DNA of 64,000 nt from contig NZ_KI911783.1 of the NCBI RefSeq assembly GCF_000515415.1, positions 2,904,392 through 2,968,391 of the forward strand. The letters run 5' to 3'. The DNA is from Bradyrhizobium sp. WSM1417. Lineage in GTDB: Bacteria > Pseudomonadota > Alphaproteobacteria > Rhizobiales > Xanthobacteraceae. The number at the start of each line of letters is the position of its first letter. Within the stretch, counting starts at the first letter, position 1. Shown here piece after piece: positions 1 to 8,586 of the stretch. Below the pieces are notes generated by a model. It saw only the letters and a program-made list of their open reading frames with translations, was not told where the DNA came from and searched no databases. The position numbers were made by a program, and so were the translations under genes.

Positions 1-555
1 ACAGGACGCTGACGACGCTCTCCAGCGCATCAGGCCGTAGGTCCGTGACGTCTTCGGGAACGATATCATCGACCAAGGCTCCAAAAGCCGCTCCGTCCGC
101 CGCTGAAGACGCGGGAAAGATGAATTCTGACGTGAACAGCAGGATATCCGCCTCCAGTTTTTGACCAAGGACGAACTGCTGAACTTGACCCGGGCGAGCA
201 TGGACAAGCGTACCTGCCTTGCACCTCACGCGGCGAAAATCGAGGAAGTGATCTCCGCTGCCAGCGGTAAATAGTATCAACAGATGGAAACCGGGCCGCT
301 GTGGCGAGGCAAAGTGACGGGGCGATACGCGTCCCAAAAGATCCGAGAAGCGCAATGCTTCAATGCCAAGCCTCGGAAACTTGGGATTGTTATACTCGAC
401 TCCGAATATCGACTGTTGCGACAAACCTTTCACGGCGCACGCATGTCCGTTTTTGACCATCGATTGGTACCAGCTTGACCTGTCGAGGCACAACGGGGCA
501 GGCATAGTAGATCGCAGAAATCCGGGCCTTACTGCATCTTTTTCAGGAGAAAGCG
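1..555. other. No confident gene; possible coding remnant
   Basis: I see no gene I can support before 556. An open frame on the plus strand at 131-274 has protein-like composition (helical, ending in ...AASGK and a stop) but no start codon after the preceding in-frame stop. It could be the 3' end of a decayed gene. Other open frames here overlap one another and lack ribosome binding sites. Confidence 0.3.
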
Positions 556-1065
556 ATGATCTGGAGCTTTTCCTTACGGCAATTAGCGATCGCCACCGCT
601 TTCATTTTCATTTTCGGAACGGTCAATCTCCACGCAGAGCAAAAGTCCGACATCGAAGCTGTCACTGCGGCAAATCTAGCTTTCGATACCGCCCTTTCGG
701 CTCGCGACATTAATGCGATGGAAAGGGTTTGGGCGGCTGAGACCTACGTCATCGCCGTGCATCCATCTGCCATGGCTGCAGCTTTTACCGACGACGCCAT
801 TAGGGTGACGCCAAGCGGTATGTTCGTAGGCCGAGAAGCGATTCGGCGTAATCTGCAGGATGTCGTCGACTTGGACCTGCACGACTACTCTGTAGAGCGC
901 AACGTGTCGCGGTCTTTCGGCAACTTCGTGTTCAATGCTGGCGAGTGGCAGGCCAAGATCGGCGACCAACCGCTACACGGCTACTATACCGCAATCGTGG
1001 TCCGAGACGGCAGCGTGGCGAAGATCATGGAAGAGACCGCGACCGTGGCTGCTCCTGGGCAGTGA
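556..1065 (+). CDS. Secreted NTF2-like/SnoaL-fold protein (DUF4440 type)
   Basis: A 169-residue protein with an N-terminal signal peptide (hydrophobic residues about 9-24, cleavage near LHA). An NTF2-like fold follows: an early helix with AxxxFDTALSARD, then FTDDAIRVTPSG and a C-terminal strand ending GSVAKIMEETA. Families of this fold are small steroid-isomerase-like or polyketide-cyclase-like proteins, and many have no assigned reaction, so no substrate is proposed. The start is well supported by AGGAGAAAGCG directly before ATG. A second, broken member of the same fold lies on the opposite strand at 1355-1760. Confidence 0.75.
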   Translation: MIWSFSLRQLAIATAFIFIFGTVNLHAEQKSDIEAVTAANLAFDTALSARDINAMERVWAAETYVIAVHPSAMAAAFTDDAIRVTPSGMFVGREAIRRNLQDVVDLDLHDYSVERNVSRSFGNFVFNAGEWQAKIGDQPLHGYYTAIVVRDGSVAKIMEETATVAAPGQ

Positions 1066-1354
1066 TGAAGCTTTATCATGAGGCGGCCATGGGCGTGCTG
1101 CGCTGCCGAGCAGAGCTATGATCTCGCCGCGATGGCGCTGGCAGACTACCTGACGCGCGAGCGTGACGCGGCCAGGGGACTTTGGGCTAAGGTCTGCAAA
1201 TGAGTGGTCAAAGGCGGCTCGCAACGCAAGCTCAGCTCGGCGTCCGGTTTAGCACCGATAGCGGGCATTACGGCGCTTGAACCGCTCTTCGGCTTAGGGC
1301 CATGAGCTGAAGTGCGCGGTCTGACAGGTCCGCCGCTGCGGACGTGTTGTTGCG

Positions 1355-1760
1355 CTATTGCGGAATCCGTGACGTGGTGTGCAACACCATGAACCAACGT
1401 CCATCCCGTTTTTCGTACATGTTGGTTGTGAAGGCCGTGAAGCTCACGGCATCCCCATTCTTGAACTTCCCTTCAGCACTCTCAATTCCGACAACCCATG
1501 CCACGTTGTGGGCGACATGAATTTGCGGCCCTTTCATCGATACTGAAATCTCGGCGAAGCGAGCAAAAGTCCCCTCCCAGCTCTTGCGAACCGCATCCCA
1601 TCCGACAATCAAGACTTTGCTGGTCGACGTCTTTGCGATTGTATGCCTCGGCAAAATTCTTCTGCAGGTCGGCATACTGGTCGGCGGTAGTCTGCTGAGC
1701 GGCAGCAACATAGCAAGCCGACATCAATAAGAATGCGGCAAGTACGATGGTACGCAGCAT
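1355..1760 (-). pseudogene. Frameshifted secreted NTF2-like protein
   Basis: Two overlapping minus-strand frames make one protein. The first (from 1760) gives a lipoprotein-like or signal peptide (MLRTIVLAAFLLMSAC) and a helix ending near NRKDVD. A second frame, entered around 1610-1625, then carries WEGTFARF, a strand region and KRDGRWFMVLHTTSR, which is the usual end of DUF4440/SnoaL-like domains. Neither frame alone makes a complete fold. A single-base indel near 1620 is the simplest explanation; a sequencing error would look the same. It lies head to tail with small membrane genes and may be a diverged relative of the gene at 556-1065. Confidence 0.65.
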
Positions 1761-1789
1761 CGGGCTCCGCCTTCGTCAGGACGATGAGG

Positions 1790-1948
1790 TCAGAACCACT
1801 CGCCCGGCATGTACTTGTCGGCAACAATAATGCTGACCGACATGAGCAAGCCGGCAAAGCAGAATAGCGATACCGACACGAACGTCTCGAAGTCGGCAAT
1901 CGCCTCGACCGACGCCTTGGGAAAAATACGGGTAGCCAATGCCGCCAT
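1790..1948 (-). CDS. Small one-helix membrane protein (52 aa)
   Basis: Starts at an ATG preceded by GGAGGGTAAC, an excellent ribosome binding site. It encodes 52 residues: a short basic amphipathic N-terminus (MAALATRIFPK), then one hydrophobic segment at about residues 23-42 (FVSVSLFCFAGLLMSVSIIV) and a polar tail DKYMPGEWF. No family recognised. It lies between the NTF2-like pseudogene and another tiny gene on the same strand, so the three could share a transcript. Confidence 0.6.
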   Translation of the reverse strand: MAALATRIFPKASVEAIADFETFVSVSLFCFAGLLMSVSIIVADKYMPGEWF

Positions 1949-1966
1949 GTTACCCTCCAAATTGCT

Positions 1967-2107
1967 CTATCGCGGCTGAGCCAAACTCGCGCTCAGCCCA
2001 TCCCGGCGCGGAAGTTCAGCGCCTGTTTTTACAGCATCGATCCGCAGCATCTCGTCAAGGCGAGCCTGGCAGTACTCTTCATAGACTGCGTTGATGATCG
2101 TCCACAT
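1967..2107 (-). CDS. Small hypothetical protein (46 aa)
   Basis: The short form starting MWTIINAVYEEYCQARLDEM is preferred. Its ATG at 2107 follows AGGGGAC at good spacing, whereas the upstream extension of the same frame has no such site and reads like non-coding sequence. The product is a helical N-terminus followed by a basic, low-complexity tail. I recall similar tiny proteins in bradyrhizobia but know no function. Confidence 0.55.
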   Translation of the reverse strand: MWTIINAVYEEYCQARLDEMLRIDAVKTGAELPRRDGLSASLAQPR

Positions 2108-2348
2108 GACATGATGTCCCCTATCGACCTGATGCAGGCTAGGGCTGGTCTGTTTCAGGATCGCTTCGTGGGACCTGCCATATGGTTTCCTCGCGCTAGA
2201 AGCCTTCGGCTCCTGCCTCGTTGAGCCCCCTTTCCCCTGGAGCGCAACCGCCATTTGTACGCCTTGGACCCTGGGAAATTTCCCAAGTGTCCGGCCGGTA
2301 GGTCGCCGCTAAACAGCTCTTGGAACGTGGGGAAATAGAAGAGCGAGA

Positions 2349-2540
2349 ATGGAAGAACTTATTGCTCAACTTGAGAAGTTTCGAGCGGACGCAGGCTATT
2401 GTGCTCGCTTGGCGAGAACTGCGCCCGATAGGCAGACGCGAGCGCTGTTTGAACGGCTCGCAGAACGGGTGCGAGAGATGGTTCAGGAAATCGAGACGAC
2501 GATCGCGGCGCGAACGAAACCGAGTGGTCGCTGGCAATGA
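2349..2540 (+). CDS. Small helical hypothetical protein (63 aa)
   Basis: 63 residues, almost entirely predicted helix with heptad-like spacing (EELIAQLEKF..., ALFERLAERVREMVQEIETTI), so probably a small coiled coil. GGGGAAATAGAAGAGCGAGA precedes the ATG and includes GAG-rich Shine-Dalgarno candidates. No catalytic motif. Overlapping longer frames here lack this protein-like pattern. Confidence 0.5.
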   Translation: MEELIAQLEKFRADAGYCARLARTAPDRQTRALFERLAERVREMVQEIETTIAARTKPSGRWQ

Positions 2541-3365
2541 TCGTCCGGTGACGAACTCCACAGGCTGTGGAAGCATGTGCAGCGTCCACATGAGATTTTT
2601 GCGGGTGGCTTCGCTCTGTTAGGTCGCTGCCCGGGGGCGGGTGCTTTCAGACGAAACGGTGATGGCCGTGTACGAGCTGCGCCGGTCAATAGTTGAAAGC
2701 GCTGGCGCGCGAGAGGGCCCAGCGCGAGGACCGATCCGTGGGAATGGCAGAAGTGCGGGAATCTATCGACCATCAACGTTCGCTGCTGCGGGGCTCTCCA
2801 CGGGTGCGCCCACTGAACGAATGACGCGGCGTTGGACCGAAAACGTAGCTGGACACGCCAGATTCCAAGCTGCACTCCTCAGCCCCGAGTTTTGGAGCAA
2901 AACCGCAAGTCAAGCTTTGGAAACAAAATCCCTTTCCGGCGAAAGCAGGTTTGTGCCGAGGGACTCGCAACAGTCGGGGCGGTTCTTGGGGTTCGACTCA
3001 AGCCGAAGGCTTAGGCTTACTGCTCCTTCCGCCGCAACCGCCGGGCAGGAGGGCGCCCGGGGCCCTCGTGCACAGGGGGCCGACAAGGGGGTAAAAAGCC
3101 CGGAGGGATAAGCCGTGTCCCAGGCGAGGGAACCGCGCCCACACGGCGCCGTGTCGCGGTCACGGCCGAAGGCGCGTGGCCAAAGGGACCAATGGTGACC
3201 TCGTGCCCACGCTCCATCAGTGTCGCGCTATATCAACCAGCAACGTCTGCGGCAGACAGAGTTGCGATCTTCATTTTTCTGATGCCCGCCTCCAATCATT
3301 TGAGCTGACTGTATTTGCCGCGCTCTCTATATAGATTGAACCTTAGGGTCATCCCGGCGCCGCGA
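2541..3365. other. 825-bp stretch without a confident gene
   Basis: Contains a short charged open frame (2693-2824, TTG start, 43 residues, RERAQRED... helix) that I cannot confirm, and the dispersed repeat copy at about 3160-3250. The plus-strand frame 3012-3303 through that repeat stays open but has no usable start codon. Nothing else is recognisable. Confidence 0.4.
3160..3250 (+). repeat. Dispersed repeat, copy A
   Basis: About 90 bp resembling 55905-55995 on the same strand, by eye about three quarters identical with one single-base gap. In both copies one reading gives the peptide pattern VTAEGAxPKGPxVTS, then PRSxSVAxYQPAxSAA. Differences therefore fall in a way that suggests a once-coding sequence. 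No terminal repeats or mobile-element signature seen. Confidence 0.5.
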
Positions 3366-3818
3366 CTACGCCGTCTGATGAGCTTTCATGTACGGCCCGA
3401 AAAGGCGCGGGGCTTCTTCGTAAAATTTGGCTATAGCCATGAATACGTCTCCGCGTTTTTTGACCCATGTCGGGCGCTCCGGACCCGCAATATCTTGCAT
3501 CATCGTGATGGCAAGGTTCAGGTTGATCAGATGCCCGCGGATTTTCTCGACGTATCTCTGAACGTCTTCACCGAAGAAATAGGGGACGCGATCGATCGCT
3601 CGTCCGTATCGAAAAAACAAATCGTCAGGCGCGGTGCCGTTACGGCAAGCCTCGCCCACAATGCTTCTAATCTCTTCGAAAATGGCAAGCCGTTTGTCGA
3701 AGAGATCCAGTACGATTTTTTCATTGGAAGTTTTCCAGTTGCGCTCGGCAATGTCTGCCTGGACTTTCGCTACGGCGATCTGGCTTTGGCCCAGACGGTA
3801 GGCGATCCAGCCCGCCAT
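3366..3818 (-). CDS. Hypothetical membrane-anchored protein, N-terminus probably lost
   Basis: 150 residues from MAGWIAYRLG. The first residues look like the end of a transmembrane helix (upstream codons continue GPAATAFAAI in frame until a stop). A long helical soluble domain follows: IVLDLFDKRLAIFEEIR, YGRAIDRVPYFFGEDVQRYVEKIR, KFYEEAPRLFGPY. I recall this family in bradyrhizobia as an uncharacterised protein with an N-terminal membrane helix. An adjacent frame (3721-3954) supplies another hydrophobic stretch (ALGALAATAFWTVVA), so the gene probably suffered a frameshift and the downstream ATG is only the first in-frame start. Function unknown. Confidence 0.55.
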   Translation of the reverse strand: MAGWIAYRLGQSQIAVAKVQADIAERNWKTSNEKIVLDLFDKRLAIFEEIRSIVGEACRNGTAPDDLFFRYGRAIDRVPYFFGEDVQRYVEKIRGHLINLNLAITMMQDIAGPERPTWVKKRGDVFMAIAKFYEEAPRLFGPYMKAHQTA

Positions 3819-4009
3819 GATCGCCGCAAATGCGGTCGCCGCTGGGCCGGCGAAATCTTTGAACCGGGTGAGGTCTCGGCCGAACCGCGACTACCGTCCA
3901 GAAGGCGGTTGCCGCTAGTGCCCCGAGGGCAGTCTCAGATGCTCCACGCCGCATTGCTCTTGTCAGCTCCGAGCCAAACAGAGCGACACGTGGAAAATCG
4001 CCCGCATCG

Positions 4010-4228
4010 CTACTTTTTGCAGAGATTGGAGAAGGTGCGACCGCTGGGCATGTGCAGATTGCCGCTTTTCATGCAGCTCTTCATATCCGCAAAGCAGGCC
4101 TCTTTCGTTGCCCCCATGCTGACGCACTTTTGCGCGACCTCCGTACAGCTTCGTTCGCAGGCGGCGTGCGAAGGAGACGCGACCACAACTGCAGCAAACG
4201 TCGCAATACATAGCGATGAAAATCTCAC
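4010..4228 (-). CDS. Small secreted cysteine-rich protein (72 aa)
   Basis: GTG start chosen because TTGGAGGATACA places a strong GGAGG just upstream; a TTG four codons earlier overlaps that site. Signal peptide MRFSSLCIATFAAVVVASPSHA is followed by a short mature domain with six cysteines (CERSC, KC, AC, KSC, LC) arranged in CxxxC-like pairs. This suggests a disulfide-stabilised periplasmic or secreted peptide. No family assigned. Confidence 0.6.
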   Translation of the reverse strand: MRFSSLCIATFAAVVVASPSHAACERSCTEVAQKCVSMGATKEACFADMKSCMKSGNLHMPSGRTFSNLCKK

Positions 4229-4423
4229 TGTATCCTCCAAATTTGTAGAGAAACAATAGACAGTCTAAGCTCCAAGAAATTAGCTGACAATCATGTTTGT
4301 GGCGCGATGTGAATCGGTCGCTCAGAGCCACATCACCAGCGATCCCCGATTCAAGCAGCGATCTCTTAACGCCGCGACGCAGGAAGCATCTCACTTCATA
4401 GGCTGGCACACGCGCTGCACCTA

Positions 4424-5169
4424 TCAAACCAGCGGCCTAACCGCCTTCATGAATTCGTGCCCAAACGCAGTAAGTTGATACCGCGCAAATGTTCTAGAGC
4501 CGGTTTGCGCGACAGCTGAGACGATAGGCTCGGCGTTCTGATATTGCAAAACTGCAGCAAGACCCAGCTTGTCAAGATGTTCGAGGTAAATTGCGACATT
4601 CGCCGGCGTAACCAGACCTTCTCTTGGAAGTTCATCGACTTCAACTATTCGATTGAAAAAGCGATTCGTGTGGCGGTCGTAGTCATCGGTGAATCGAAAC
4701 TTGTAATGGTCGTTCTGAAGCAGTTTCTCGTATATCACCTTCAATATGACCGCTTCTCAAACAAAAGTTGCTTGATCAGAGGTGCAAACGCCGGGTGCTG
4801 GTAACGCAGCGAGTCTCGATCAAAGGCTTTAGAAAGTAGCTCGTTATACATGTCGGAGATGAGACTGTCGTCTTGCTCATACTTTATCGCCTCCAAAATC
4901 GGCCCAGCAATCTGAGAAGGAGGAAGGACCCGTCGTTCTTCGGGCACCTTCCTAACGAACCGATCTAAGAAATCTACGTAACGATCTTGCAGCGCGGCTG
5001 TGAATTGCAGAGGTGCGAGAGCAAGATGAAGCGCCTTAACAAAATTGACCAGTGCCGATCTCGTCTTCCGCATCGCCGGGGAAACGCCGTCCTGATAAAC
5101 TTCCTTGATTGGGACTTGCTTAACAAGCTCCGTGGCTACGGCGGTGGCTAAGTCTATCTCGTTGGGCAA
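4424..5169 (-). pseudogene. Frameshifted Abi-alpha-like protein (DUF4393)
   Basis: Two minus-strand frames (5169 to 4741 and about 4756 to 4424) form one protein. The first carries PILEAIKYEQDD, MYNELLSKAFDRD and HPAFAPLIKQLL. The second resumes with EAVILKVIYEKLLQ and ends LTAFGHEFMKAV. DUF4393 (Abi-alpha) proteins normally run through HPxFxxxIxQLSPDEAxIL without a break, so the frame is lost right at that conserved motif, near 4755-4765. The start is taken at TTG 5169, preceded by AGGAGGGGCAT. Some members are linked to abortive infection; that is a family statement, not shown here. Indel mutation and sequencing error are both possible. Confidence 0.7.
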
Positions 5170-5495
5170 ATGCCCCTCCTGGACGTGACCCTCACAATAA
5201 ATCAAAGCGCAACCAAGGCGCGAACGCAAGCAATGGTGCAGCGAGTCTGCGAGACTTTGGACCTAGGGAAATTTACGGATATCGCGTTGCGGGTCTACAG
5301 CTGCAATCCAATGATAAATCGGATGGCAAAAAGGCTCCGGTCACAACGGCGGCGGTCGCGCTGATCGCAAACAGGATCCTCAGGCTCTCGTCCACAGTGC
5401 CTCGCACGCAAGACGACCCCCGGCTTGGGCAATGGTCGCAGCCAACGAATACCAGTCGGAGCCGGTGCTTTCTCGAGAGTTTAAATGATCGACAA

Positions 5496-5520
5496 ACAAA
5501 AAGACCGCCCTGAGGCGGCC
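5496..5520 (-). terminator. Rho-independent terminator of the PEP-CTERM gene
   Basis: On the minus strand GGCCGCC-TCAG-GGCGGTC forms a 7-bp stem (one G-T pair) with a 4-base loop, followed at once by TTTTTG. It lies 28 bp past the stop codon of the PEP-CTERM gene at 5548-6198. Confidence 0.8.
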
Positions 5521-5547
5521 TTCCTGCTGCGCTGATGGGGCTGGCTA

Positions 5548-6198
5548 TCAGGCCGCGGTGATTACTGTCACCTGGTTGCTGCGCCGGTAGGTCATGAAGC
5601 CGATGCCTGCGAAGCCTAGCATCAGCATTGCCCAGGTCGAGGGTTCTGGTACCGCACCGACGTTCACCTGGATGTCCACCGAGGCGAGGGTAGCGCCTCC
5701 GCTATCTTTCGTCGTCAGGTCGATTGAATAGATCGCCGCAAGGGTAGGATCGAACAAGCTGAGAGAGAAGGGGAAGAAGCCGATATTCTCGCTATTCTGT
5801 GCAGCTGTGCCGGCAAACGTGTTGTCGAAAACGAAAAGCGCAAAGTCGGAGAAGGCGTGTCCGTGATTGTCGCTGATAGAAATGTAGGTCGTGGTCCCAG
5901 AATTCGTACCGGGGTCGTAGGAATATTCAAAGTTCCAAAGAGCAAGCGTTGATCCGGGGCTGCTGACAGGCGCAACGTAAACGTTGCCGGATGGCGTTAT
6001 CGGACCGACGAAGCGAATTGCTGCACGCAATCCTAACTCGGCACCGTTCTCCTGGTCGACGGTGAAGTGTCCATCGACCGTTCCAGTGCCGTTATGCCAT
6101 CCGGCCGTGAGTGTGGTGTTATTTACAATAGTCGCCGAAGCGTTGTTGATTCCCGCGAACGCCAAGACGGTCGCGACAGCCCATGCCCTGCAGATCAT
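5548..6198 (-). CDS. PEP-CTERM sorting-domain protein
   Basis: About 216 residues from [16 protein letters not shown], giving a classic signal peptide ending NASA. The body is beta-rich and Ser/Thr/Gly-rich. The C-terminus has the full tripartite PEP-CTERM signal: VPEPSTWAM, a hydrophobic helix ([13 protein letters not shown]) and the basic RRS tail. Known family role: export, then recognition by an exosortase/archaeosortase-type membrane peptidase, in bacteria that make exopolysaccharide. No exosortase is in this window. A longer start at 6279 would put a non-signal extension in front and has no ribosome binding site. Confidence 0.85.
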   Translation of the reverse strand: MICRAWAVATVLAFAGINNASATIVNNTTLTAGWHNGTGTVDGHFTVDQENGAELGLRAAIRFVGPITPSGNVYVAPVSSPGSTLALWNFEYSYDPGTNSGTTTYISISDNHGHAFSDFALFVFDNTFAGTAAQNSENIGFFPFSLSLFDPTLAAIYSIDLTTKDSGGATLASVDIQVNVGAVPEPSTWAMLMLGFAGIGFMTYRRSNQVTVITAA

Positions 6199-6562
6199 TT
6201 CCAATGCCCCAAATCTTGTTTCAAGCGCGAGACAATTCGCGCGCGGAGGCAACTTACGCGTGCAGCATCTTTGCGGCAATAGGCTGAGGGTTCAGGAGTG
6301 GGCTTTGGACTGGGCGGGGGCAGGCACCTGACAATAGGCTGCCGTGGCGAAAAAGACGCCTAGCGTCGCACCCCCAAATTTGCCCATCACGGCTCCCCAG
6401 CCGTTGCTCGTGGCATAGAACCGCAACCGGAACGAGAGCGCAAGCCGTAGTGAACGGGGGTCGCAACATCTTTAGTGGGGATACTTAACACCGATCCTCT
6501 TTAACGCCCCGACGCAGGAGCTGCGTTCCGCAGCGCAATTCGCAGGCCTCAGTTGCTGCATC

Positions 6563-6712
6563 CTACCTCCAGCCGGTTTCCCGATATGGAATGGTGGCAG
6601 TGATATCCGCATCTTTACCCGAGGACTGGCGCCAGGCTGCGATACCGAAACACAACGTCAGCGTCAACGCGGTCGCCAACAGCAGCACGGACAAAAACTG
6701 GCTCACGCGCAC
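6563..6712 (-). CDS. Small one-helix membrane protein
   Basis: From a GTG near 6712 it encodes about 49 residues: VRVSQFLSVLLLATALTLTLCFGIAAW, a single transmembrane or signal segment, then a polar tail with KDADITATIPYRETGWR. The start is uncertain: GTG codons at 6718, 6712 and 6706 are all in frame, and a longer form from 6823 begins with unlikely sequence. No family known. Confidence 0.4.
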   Translation of the reverse strand: MRVSQFLSVLLLATALTLTLCFGIAAWRQSSGKDADITATIPYRETGWR

Positions 6713-6912
6713 CCCCACAGCGACAACATGGTGAGGCAGCGAGCACGCAGGGTCGATTCGAAAAAAGCAGGCCGGCTGACCTAGAGACAGTTTTCCCCAG
6801 GTTGTAAAATGGTGGATTAGCACTTTGGATCTTGGACCCGCCCGACTCGGGAAGTGATGCGATCGGAGAACGAGTGCGAGGGATGAGGGATGAGGTTAGG
6901 AGGTTGGCTGAT

Positions 6913-7074
6913 TTATCTTTTAAGAATGGGGCCCATTGCGCGCGCCATTCGCCTCACTGATCCGGTGTGCCGACCGAGCGCAGCCGCGATCTCCGACACA
7001 ACACGCCGACGCGCCAGCCACGCAAGCCGCTTTCGCTCAGCCTGCGTCCATTCCTTTGGCTTGGACGATTTCAT
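6913..7074 (-). CDS. Small helix-turn-helix-like protein (53 aa)
   Basis: A 53-residue frame starting MKSSKPKEWTQAERKRLAWL, then ARRRVVSEIAAALGRHTGSVRRMARAMG. Residues about 9-47 fit a SANT/Myb or GcrA-like tri-helical DNA-binding pattern: W-x-x-x-E-R, then a turn S-E-I-A-A-A-L-G and a recognition helix G-S-V-R-R-M-A. High net positive charge supports nucleic-acid binding. No strong Shine-Dalgarno precedes the ATG. Such minimal HTH proteins occur in bradyrhizobia as far as I recall; the target is unknown. Confidence 0.55.
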   Translation of the reverse strand: MKSSKPKEWTQAERKRLAWLARRRVVSEIAAALGRHTGSVRRMARAMGPILKR

Positions 7075-7375
7075 TTCGAGATGGTCGAATTATCGCGACG
7101 CGAGCGATATTGGGAAATTTACGGGTGGCGGCGAGCGATCAAGGTACGCTGAGGCGCTCCGAACGAAGATATTGAATTCACGGCAGTCGGCACTGTGGCG
7201 GCGCACCCGACACGAGTGCCGGCAGGCTGGCCGGGCACCCGAGCCCGCTAGTGCCGTTGATTTATCGCAAGACAGCGCGGGTCGAGCGGCGGCAAACTTA
7301 GCTTGTAGCCGAACAGCTTGCCGACCATGTTGCTCAGGCTATACACCGGCCCTTCGTTTTTGCGCCAATTAATTC

Positions 7376-7465
7376 CTAGCTCACGATCAGCCACGTCAGC
7401 CCCGCGATCGTGCCGTAAAAGCCCGTGAGTGCAATAAGCACGAAAGCTCGCTCGATCTTGTCCAT
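7376..7465 (-). CDS. Putative 29-residue membrane peptide
   Basis: ATG preceded by GCGGGGGAAATTCA. The product MDKIERAFVLIALTGFYGTI... is one hydrophobic helix with a charged N-terminus, ending AGLTWLIVS. Size and composition match one-helix small proteins. Support is the ribosome binding site and the helix only. Confidence 0.4.
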   Translation of the reverse strand: MDKIERAFVLIALTGFYGTIAGLTWLIVS

Positions 7466-8060
7466 TGAATTTCCCCCGCAAGAAAGCCAAACGGAAAAGA
7501 CGAAGGTTACTCCCGCTCGGAGTCAATTCAAGCGCTGTCAGGTTGCGGCAGCCTCGGGACTGTGGATAACGGGAAATCCCAAGCGGCCGTTGGTAGCATC
7601 TGGGCCGGCGCCGACTAAGGCCCGCGCCGATTTGTCACTGCATCAAAGTTTCGCTGGCGGCGCGTTCACGGCGAAGCTCGGTTCAGCTTTTGTAGTCCGA
7701 TGAGTGACGATAGCGGCATGACTGGGTTTATACGAAGACGGATGCGGACCGCCTTTGGGCGTAGGCGCTGGGGCCGCAGGACACGCCTTCCGGCGCATGC
7801 ATTCGCACGATCGGCGCGCCCGCTCACGCCGGGCGGCTTCCCTTGGAATTTGATGTTGCATTTCTTCTGAATGCTCGCCTGCTCGAGCGCGACCATTTGG
7901 CCTTTCATGTTGGCGAGCTCGATATGAGTGTCCCGGCGGCGCTTGCCACTGGGTGACTATTCCCAGCGCGGGCGATCTAAGCCATTTGTGAGAGATTTGA
8001 ATCATCCAATTTACCGGATCGAAAATTGGGTTCCGTATATCTCCGGTATTACCAACCTAA
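7466..8060. other. 595-bp stretch, nothing certain
   Basis: A minus-strand reading around 7660-7910 begins MKGQMVALEQASIQKK and a second frame continues with CMRRKACPAAPAPTPKGG. Together they could be a frameshifted small gene, but start, end and family are unclear. No other feature seen. Confidence 0.25.
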
Positions 8061-8075
8061 ATGCAGGGGCAGAAG

Positions 8076-8237
8076 ATGGTCTTGATTAAGCGCTTTGTTT
8101 CAGATGAGAGTGGTGCGACCGCAATCGAGTACGGGCTTATCGCTGCAGGGATTGCGCTGGCGATCATCACCGTGGTCAACAATCTCGGCAGCACGATGAA
8201 CGACAAGTTCACATCGATTAGCAGCTCCTTGAAGTAA
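8076..8237 (+). CDS. Flp-type pilin subunit (type IVb, tad pilus)
   Basis: 53 residues: a short leader MVLIKRFVSDESG, then ATAIEYGLIAAGIALAII and a polar C-terminus. This is the Flp/Fap pilin signature: processing glycine G13, glutamate at mature position +5 and tyrosine at +6, then a hydrophobic helix that packs the pilus core. An AGGGG site precedes the ATG; an in-frame ATG at 8061 would add five residues. Prepilin peptidase (CpaA-type) and the tad assembly genes are not in the window, so this is an orphan subunit copy. Confidence 0.85.
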   Translation: MVLIKRFVSDESGATAIEYGLIAAGIALAIITVVNNLGSTMNDKFTSISSSLK

Positions 8238-8363
8238 TTTCCGCCGCTAGCCAGGAGCGCCGAGGAAGTCGTTACGGTTGCTGAGTTGGACGAGCGCAGA
8301 CTCTTGGTGCAGTCCGCCTCAGCAATGGGGGCGGGCTTTCACCCGAAGCCTAATGCCTGCTCG

Positions 8364-8480
8364 TTAGGAGAGGCAAGCGACGATCGCGAGAACCACGTCG
8401 GCGCCAAAATCGCCCGAAAATACCGAAAAGAGAATGCCTCCGCCAACTACCACTGCAATCAACAATTGAAGCGCGACCAT
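8364..8480 (-). CDS. Small one-helix membrane protein (38 aa)
   Basis: ATG preceded by GAGGGG at 8-nt spacing. MVALQLLIAVVVGGGILFSV... is one long hydrophobic helix with a glycine-rich middle, then GDFGADVVLAIVACLS. It converges on the Flp pilin gene. No family recognised; a pilus-accessory role would be guesswork. Confidence 0.45.
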   Translation of the reverse strand: MVALQLLIAVVVGGGILFSVFSGDFGADVVLAIVACLS

Positions 8481-8586
8481 TTGAAATCCCCTCGTAAGTG
8501 AGAGGAAGCTAGACCCGGACCATTTCCGGAGTGCTTCGCGCGAGCCGGCAAACGGTTTCATTCACTGAGGCGTGTCCGAAAGCTGC

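Noticed and set aside
1078-1203. Small plus-strand frame (41 aa) after the NTF2-like gene
   Set aside because: Some helical character, but no ribosome binding site and no recognisable relatives.
2693-2824. TTG-started 43-residue charged helix
   Set aside because: Protein-like composition, but a rare start directly after an in-frame stop and no Shine-Dalgarno sequence.
3315-4259. Long plus-strand open frame of 314 codons
   Set aside because: It runs antisense to two better-supported minus-strand genes (3366-3818 and 4010-4228, the latter with signal peptide and ribosome binding site), and its translation has no domain or hydrophobic pattern.
7643-8005. Minus-strand hypothetical protein near the Flp pilin
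   Set aside because: Protein-like stretches are spread over two frames, and start and family are unclear, so it is not listed as a gene.
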